Shown: one piece after another, positions 14,243 through 17,844 of the stretch | Layout: each line of letters opens with the position of its first letter | Position numbering within the stretch: position 1 is the stretch's first letter | Origin: Saprospiraceae bacterium | GTDB lineage: Bacteria > Bacteroidota > Bacteroidia > Chitinophagales > Saprospiraceae | DNA length: 17,844 bases | Direction of reading: 5' to 3' | Assembly (NCBI GenBank): GCA_013361075.1 | Contig: JABWAJ010000039.1 | Coordinates: forward strand, 1 to 17,844 | Position numbers and translations under genes: made by a program | The notes under the pieces: generated by a model | Told to the model about the DNA's origin: nothing | The model's input: the letters and a program-made list of their open reading frames with translations, nothing else | Databases searched by the model: none

Positions 14243-14666
14243 AATGCTCCGAAGTTATGAGTGTTCTCCAAAAAACGGTGCAAAAATACCCTTTTGCGTT
14301 GATAATCAAAATTGAATTGCAAATTTGAATACAGCTTTTTGTACAGAAAGGCAGTGTGTTGCCTTTTTGCGGCTCTTAAAATTTGGAGAATGGCGGGATT
14401 GGGCAGAATATTTTGCGGCGAGAGGCAGATAGGTTCCTTCAAAATGATGGAAAAGACGCATGTAGGGTGGGCATAATTTTTTTTTACGCACTATGGTGGT
14501 ACGGCATAAAATGCATTGCCCCTTCAACGAGGTTTTTCAACAGAATTGCCTGAACACAACATACCTGTTTGTTGAAACAAGCCATCCTGATCTACATCTT
14601 CCTGCCTACGGGGTTGCCTTCTTGCCAAAAACAAAGCCCGGCCCATATTGCTAATTGCCGAAAAGG
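14243..14666. other. Gene-free region between parC end and atpD start
   Basis: The stretch holds the atpD promoter and short leader (14243-14311). In 14312-14666 I see no supported gene, no RNA gene and no convincing hairpin terminator for parC. Small overlapping minus-strand frames here have no family features. The pair TTCAAC-rich patches near 14521-14580 are not organised into a clear repeat. Confidence 0.6.
14281..14311 (-). promoter_or_regulatory. Promoter of the atpDC operon (Bacteroidota type)
   Basis: On the minus strand TTTTG (14311-14307) is followed after 18 bases by TATTTTTG (14288-14281), a perfect match to TTTG-N-TAnnTTTG. The predicted start near 14274 gives a leader of about 32 nt to the atpD ATG at 14242. 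Confidence 0.72.
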
Positions 14667-17321
14667 CTAAAACAACTTCTGCTGCCCATTGCCCGTCAGC
14701 TCAAAATCCACACTGTCGCCGGCATTCAGTTTTTCCGGAAGCGGAGGTTTTTCAGCAGGCGGTTTTACGGCTGGTTTCGCAGGTTCAGCTGCTGCTACTA
14801 TTTTGCAGGAAGTCAGCTTGAAATCGCTCAGCTTGTTGCCGATGGCTTTCCAGCCTTTTACATCCACAATTTCAGCCAGTGTAGCAGAGCTTTGCAGGGT
14901 TTTGTTTTTGTCCTTAATCGTATAGTTCACCACCGGATCGGGCTGGGCTGTGGCAAAAAACAATTTCGTGTTTTTGTGCTCGCTCAGGTACGGAAAGCGT
15001 TGGTTGTGTGAGGTAGTTTCCACTTTGAAACGCTTCACCATCGTCCATTCTTTGCCACCTTCGTAGTAGACCGCCGTAATCACCGAGTCCGGTGTAAATT
15101 TACTTAGGTGCAGGGTTTCGTTTGGATCGAAACGGCGGGTGAGATCGGCCTCAGCTACTTCGTAGGAACCGTCTTTGAAAAGTGCCAGCAGGGTATCGCC
15201 AGTATCGAACGCCCCCATCAGGATGCCACGGCTGTCGGTATTCAGCTTGCCCGTCACATCGTCCCACCAGTATTGCTGAGCGCCGATGGTAGATTTACCG
15301 GCCTCTTTGAGTACGATTTTCCGGACGGGGTAGCGCGACAGGATATTGCCCTGGGAAGCACGCCCTTTGATGGCAATTTCACCAAAATCAAAGTCAAATA
15401 TTTTTTTCTTGGCAGCACTTCCCTGCGTGAGGTGCACCGTGACGACCTCGGCCTCAGCGTTCGGATTGGCGGTAAAATACAACGACCTGGAGTTTTTGGA
15501 GCCCATCGTCAGGTCGTATTCCTTATCGCGGGTGATGGCCGTTACGTTGAATCGCTTGGCCATAGAGCGCCCCGTTTTGCCATCCACATAAATCATGTTG
15601 TAGGTGGTGCGCTCGTCGTTCTTTTTCCAGACCGCCACGTGGATGATGTCTTTGCCGATGAATACCTTTTCGGCGATGCGCGAAACCTGGAATTTGCCGT
15701 CTTTGCGAAAAGCAATGATGTCGTCTATGTCCGAACAATCGCTTACAAATTCGTCTTTTTTCAGCCCCCAGCCAATGAAGCCTTCTTCGCGGTTGACGTA
15801 CAATTTGGCATTGTTGGCCACCACTTCTGTAGCCTGTATCGCGTCGAAAGTGGTGATGATGGTGCGGCGTTCGCGGCCTTTGCCGTATTGTTTCAGCAAG
15901 CGCTCAAAATAAGCGATGGCGTAATCGGTCAGGTGGTCGAGGTGGTGTTGGGTCTGGAGCAGCTCTTCCTGCAATTTGGCGATGTGTTCGTCGGCCTGGA
16001 AGCTGTTGAACTTGGAAATGCGCTTGATCTTGATTTCCGTCAGGCGCACAATGTCTTCCTCGGTGATGTCGCGCAGCAGCGGCAGGCGGGTATCGCCGGA
16101 TTTTAGCTTTTCGCCGGGCACCGACACGTATTTGCGCAAGCCCTTATCAATAGTAGAAAGCACGGCCTCCCAGGTTTCACACTCTTCGATGTCGCGGTAG
16201 ATGCGCTTTTCGATGAAGATTTTTTCGAGGCTGGCGAAGTGCAGTTTTTCTTCAAGTTCGGCTTTGTCAATTTCCAGTTCCCGGCGTAGTAATTCTTTGG
16301 TACAGTGGGTAGAAACCTCCAGAATTTCATCCACGCTCAGGAAATGCGGCTTGTCGTCCACAATTACGCAGGCATTGGGCGAAATGCTTACTTCGCAATC
16401 GGTGAAAGCATAAAGCGCATCCATAGTGACGTCGGGCGAAATGCCGGGTGCCAGTTCGATGGCCACTTCTACTTCCTGAGCCGTATTGTCGGTAACCTTT
16501 TTTATTTTGATTTTTCCCTTATCAGCTGCTTTGACGATGCTGTCAATCAGGGTGCCTGTGGTTACGCCAAAAGGCAAATCGCGCACCACCAGCAGTTTTT
16601 TGTCCACCACTTCAATTTTGGCGCGCACTTTCACCCGGCCACCCCGCCTTCCGGCATTGTATTCACTGACGTCAATGTAGCCACCGGTCTGGAAATCGGG
16701 AAAAATTTCAGCTTTTTTGCCCTGCAATATTTTAATGGATGCTTTGATCAGCTCGATGAAGTTGTGCGGCAGAATTTTGGTAGAAAGCCCCACGGCAATG
16801 CCATCAGCTCCCTGAGCCAGCAGCAGCGGAAATTTCATGGGCAGCGTCACGGGTTCTTTGTTGCGGCCGTCGTAGGAGAGTTGCCACTGGGTAGTCTGGG
16901 CGTTGAATGCAATTTCGAGGGCAAATTTGGTCAGGCGCGCCTCAATGTAGCGGGAGGCTGCCGCGCTGTCGCCGGTGCGCACGTCGCCCCAGTTTCCCTG
17001 GCAGTCAATGAGCAGGTCGCGTTGACCGAGGTTCACCAGGGCATCGCCGATGGCTGCGTCGCCGTGCGGGTGGTATTGCATCGTTTGGCCGATGATGTTG
17101 GCCACCTTGTTGTAACGCCCGTCGTCCATGGTTTTCATGGCGTGGAGGATGCGGCGCTGCACAGGTTTCAGGCCGTCGGCAATGGCGGGCACTGCACGTT
17201 CGAGAATGACATAAGAGGCATAATCTAAGAAATATCCCTGATACATGCCGTTGAGACCAATGATGTTGTGTCCTTCCTGGCCGTTACTTTCGTTTGGTGG
17301 TGTTTGCTTTTTGTCTGCCAT
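14667..17321 (-). CDS. parC: DNA topoisomerase IV subunit A (ParC-type, gyrase A family)
   Basis: An 884-residue type IIA topoisomerase breakage-reunion subunit that cleaves and passes duplex DNA, mainly unlinking daughter chromosomes if it is ParC. The N-terminal part carries NGMYQGYFLDYASYVILERA, the helix-turn-helix region ADGLKPVQRRILHAM, HPHGDAAIGDALVNL and the catalytic Tyr125 after Arg124 in AAASRYIEARL. Core and coiled-coil regions follow to about residue 480; the C-terminal region (about 500-840) looks like the beta-pinwheel of Bacteroidota ParC. No GyrA-box (QRRGGKG-like) is visible, which favours ParC over GyrA. At the quinolone-binding position the usual Ser is Ala89, with acidic Asp93 retained. 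A parE partner is not in the window. Upstream lies a palindromic element and a predicted distant promoter. Confidence 0.87.
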   Translation of the reverse strand: MADKKQTPPNESNGQEGHNIIGLNGMYQGYFLDYASYVILERAVPAIADGLKPVQRRILHAMKTMDDGRYNKVANIIGQTMQYHPHGDAAIGDALVNLGQRDLLIDCQGNWGDVRTGDSAAASRYIEARLTKFALEIAFNAQTTQWQLSYDGRNKEPVTLPMKFPLLLAQGADGIAVGLSTKILPHNFIELIKASIKILQGKKAEIFPDFQTGGYIDVSEYNAGRRGGRVKVRAKIEVVDKKLLVVRDLPFGVTTGTLIDSIVKAADKGKIKIKKVTDNTAQEVEVAIELAPGISPDVTMDALYAFTDCEVSISPNACVIVDDKPHFLSVDEILEVSTHCTKELLRRELEIDKAELEEKLHFASLEKIFIEKRIYRDIEECETWEAVLSTIDKGLRKYVSVPGEKLKSGDTRLPLLRDITEEDIVRLTEIKIKRISKFNSFQADEHIAKLQEELLQTQHHLDHLTDYAIAYFERLLKQYGKGRERRTIITTFDAIQATEVVANNAKLYVNREEGFIGWGLKKDEFVSDCSDIDDIIAFRKDGKFQVSRIAEKVFIGKDIIHVAVWKKNDERTTYNMIYVDGKTGRSMAKRFNVTAITRDKEYDLTMGSKNSRSLYFTANPNAEAEVVTVHLTQGSAAKKKIFDFDFGEIAIKGRASQGNILSRYPVRKIVLKEAGKSTIGAQQYWWDDVTGKLNTDSRGILMGAFDTGDTLLALFKDGSYEVAEADLTRRFDPNETLHLSKFTPDSVITAVYYEGGKEWTMVKRFKVETTSHNQRFPYLSEHKNTKLFFATAQPDPVVNYTIKDKNKTLQSSATLAEIVDVKGWKAIGNKLSDFKLTSCKIVAAAEPAKPAVKPPAEKPPLPEKLNAGDSVDFELTGNGQQKLF

Positions 17322-17345
17322 GCTTTTGAGACCTACGCTGTTTTA

Positions 17346-17510
17346 TAGACTTATTTCGATGGGAATCATCGTGTGGTAAAAATGGCTCTTTTTTTCCCAC
17401 TCTTCGCCTTTTTTTCATCACATAGCTGGGCTATGCTCCTCAAAAAACGCTGCGATTGAAAAAAAAATAGCTCATTTTTCCCAACACGCTGACCCATCAC
17501 AATAAGTCTA
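17346..17510. mobile_element. MITE-like palindromic element of about 165 bp
   Basis: The 18-bp ends TAGACTTATTTCGATGGG (17346-17363) and CCCATCACAATAAGTCTA (17493-17510) are inverted repeats agreeing at 16 of 18 positions. The element is palindromic through most of its length: CGTGT (17370-17374) faces ACACG (17484-17488), AAAAATGGCTC (17378-17388) faces GAGCTATTTTT-like sequence on the other side, and the centre is a perfect CATAGC-TGG-GCTATG hairpin at 17421-17435, whose midpoint equals the midpoint of the ends. Similar flanks (TGTTTTATA on the left, TGTTTATAA on the right) could be a decayed target duplication. It has no coding capacity, so it would depend on a transposase in trans. Confidence 0.65.
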
Positions 17511-17529
17511 ATGTTTATAATGCAGTGGC

Positions 17530-17560
17530 CAAAGATAGGAAAGAGTTGTAAAAACAAAAA
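17530..17560 (-). promoter_or_regulatory. Candidate distal promoter of parC
   Basis: On the minus strand TTTTTG (17560-17555) is followed after 17 bases by TATCTTTG (17537-17530), a full match to TAnnTTTG. It would start near 17523 and give a leader of about 200 nt containing the palindromic element. No good promoter is visible between the element and the parC start. Confidence 0.5.
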
Positions 17561-17694
17561 GTTTTAAATAAAAACAAAAACTCATTTTTTGTTACCGCCG
17601 AGCTTAGGCAGTGCATAAAAGCAGTGAATAAACTCGACACACCAAGTTCTGAAAACGAGTTTGTCAGCACTTCATTGGAAACTACAACCTTGTG

Positions 17695-17776
17695 GTATGG
17701 AGTCGCCATACAGCGCCCCGAAAGGTCCCGACCTAAGGTCGGGATCCCGCTGCGGGTTGGGTTGCGGGTGAGGCGC
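17695..17776. repeat. GC-rich hairpin cluster
   Basis: A 6-bp hairpin GTATGG/CCATAC (17695-17711) is followed by GCGCC (17713-17717) that can pair with GGCGC (17772-17776) around an inner perfect hairpin TCCCGACC-TAA-GGTCGGGA (17726-17744) and a CCCGC-T-GCGGG palindrome (17746-17756). The nested layout suggests a dispersed intergenic repeat that can form a cruciform. It is unrelated in sequence to the array at 7829-8013. Confidence 0.6.
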
Positions 17777-17785
17777 CTATTTTTG
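17756..17785 (+). promoter_or_regulatory. Possible rightward promoter at the edge of the GC-rich repeat
   Basis: GTTG (17756-17759), 18 bases, then TATTTTTG (17778-17785), a full match to the TAnnTTTG box with an imperfect -33. It would transcribe toward the right edge, where an ATG occurs at 17839. Weak evidence. Confidence 0.25.
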
Positions 17786-17844
17786 CCTTTTAGGTACCTT
17801 TGAGCCGGTTAATAAAGGATCAGAAGCCAGGTAAAACAATGTTT

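Larger units (their letters stand above)
17322..17844. other. Gene-free region upstream of parC with two repeat elements
   Basis: This 523-bp stretch holds a palindromic MITE-like element (17346-17510), a candidate parC promoter (17530-17560), an A/T-rich spacer with repeated AAAAACAAAAA tracts (17550-17580), a hairpin GTATGG-AGTCG-CCATAC (17695-17711), a GC-rich repeat cluster (17713-17776) and a possible rightward promoter (17756-17785). Short minus-strand frames in it have no family features and cross the repeats. An ATG at 17839-17841 might begin a gene outside the window. Confidence 0.6.

Noticed and set aside
14221..14527. Two 73-residue minus-strand frames upstream of atpD
   Set aside because: They overlap the atpD start and its strong promoter, lack a ribosome binding site and have unlikely composition.
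15108..17228. Two long plus-strand open frames (332 and 307 residues) antisense to parC
   Set aside because: Both mirror the codon structure of parC and show no domain, signal or start context of their own.
17366..17709. Two short minus-strand frames of 63-64 residues upstream of parC
   Set aside because: They run across the palindromic element or the A/T-rich spacer and have no recognisable features.
1..17844. tRNA, rRNA or other known structured RNA genes
   Set aside because: All gaps were read on both strands and no cloverleaf, rRNA or riboswitch pattern was visible by eye.

Overview
The window looks like chromosomal DNA of a Bacteroidota member. Lewinella/Haliscomenobacter-like Saprospiraceae are a plausible but unproven placement. 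The evidence is the gene families (a ParC-type topoisomerase A subunit, an atpD-atpC pair standing apart from the other atp genes, a short epsilon subunit, DUF2147, SPOR and Prc-type proteases), several upstream sites fitting the Bacteroidota promoter pattern TTTG-N17..20-TAnnTTTG, mostly weak Shine-Dalgarno sequences, and roughly 50 percent GC.

Layout. (1) Positions 1-734, minus: the N-terminal part of an unrecognised lipoprotein that runs off the left edge. (2) 974-5463, plus: an ABC export operon of MacB/LolCDE type (ATPase, two tandem paralogous FtsX-type permeases, membrane-fusion protein) with no outer-membrane channel gene in the window. (3) 5669-7762, plus: a Prc/Tsp-family S41 protease closed by a strong terminator. 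(4) 7829-8013: a gene-free array of five GC-rich hairpins of two alternating types. (5) 8156-9967, plus: the most interesting gene, an apparently chimeric protein with an AT-rich, unrecognised N-terminal part, then an effector-associated domain (EAD11-like), a Pro/Gly-rich linker and a C-terminal CHAT (caspase-like) protease with its His/Cys dyad intact. (6) 9971-11033, minus: a SPOR-domain protein and a TrpF-like TIM barrel that has lost its catalytic cysteine. (7) 11045-12224, plus: an alkyltransferase-like protein (PAHR in place of PCHR), a secreted DUF2147 protein and a 78-residue conserved-looking small protein. (8) 12339-14242, minus: atpD and atpC with a perfect inverted repeat between them. 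(9) 14667-17321, minus: parC. Upstream of it lies a full-length palindromic, MITE-like element of about 165 bp, sitting between a predicted promoter and the parC start. A second GC-rich repeat cluster lies near the right edge.

Most genes are housekeeping or envelope functions. The accessory element is the CHAT gene: about 900 bp of clearly AT-richer DNA (about 8030-8938) begins just after the hairpin array and ends exactly at an internal in-frame ATG, where the EAD-CHAT part starts. This suggests that a foreign sensor or regulator module was fused to a resident CHAT effector. Such proteins belong to the predicted biological-conflict (anti-phage or regulated-death) repertoire; the partner carrying a matching EAD would be expected elsewhere in the genome.
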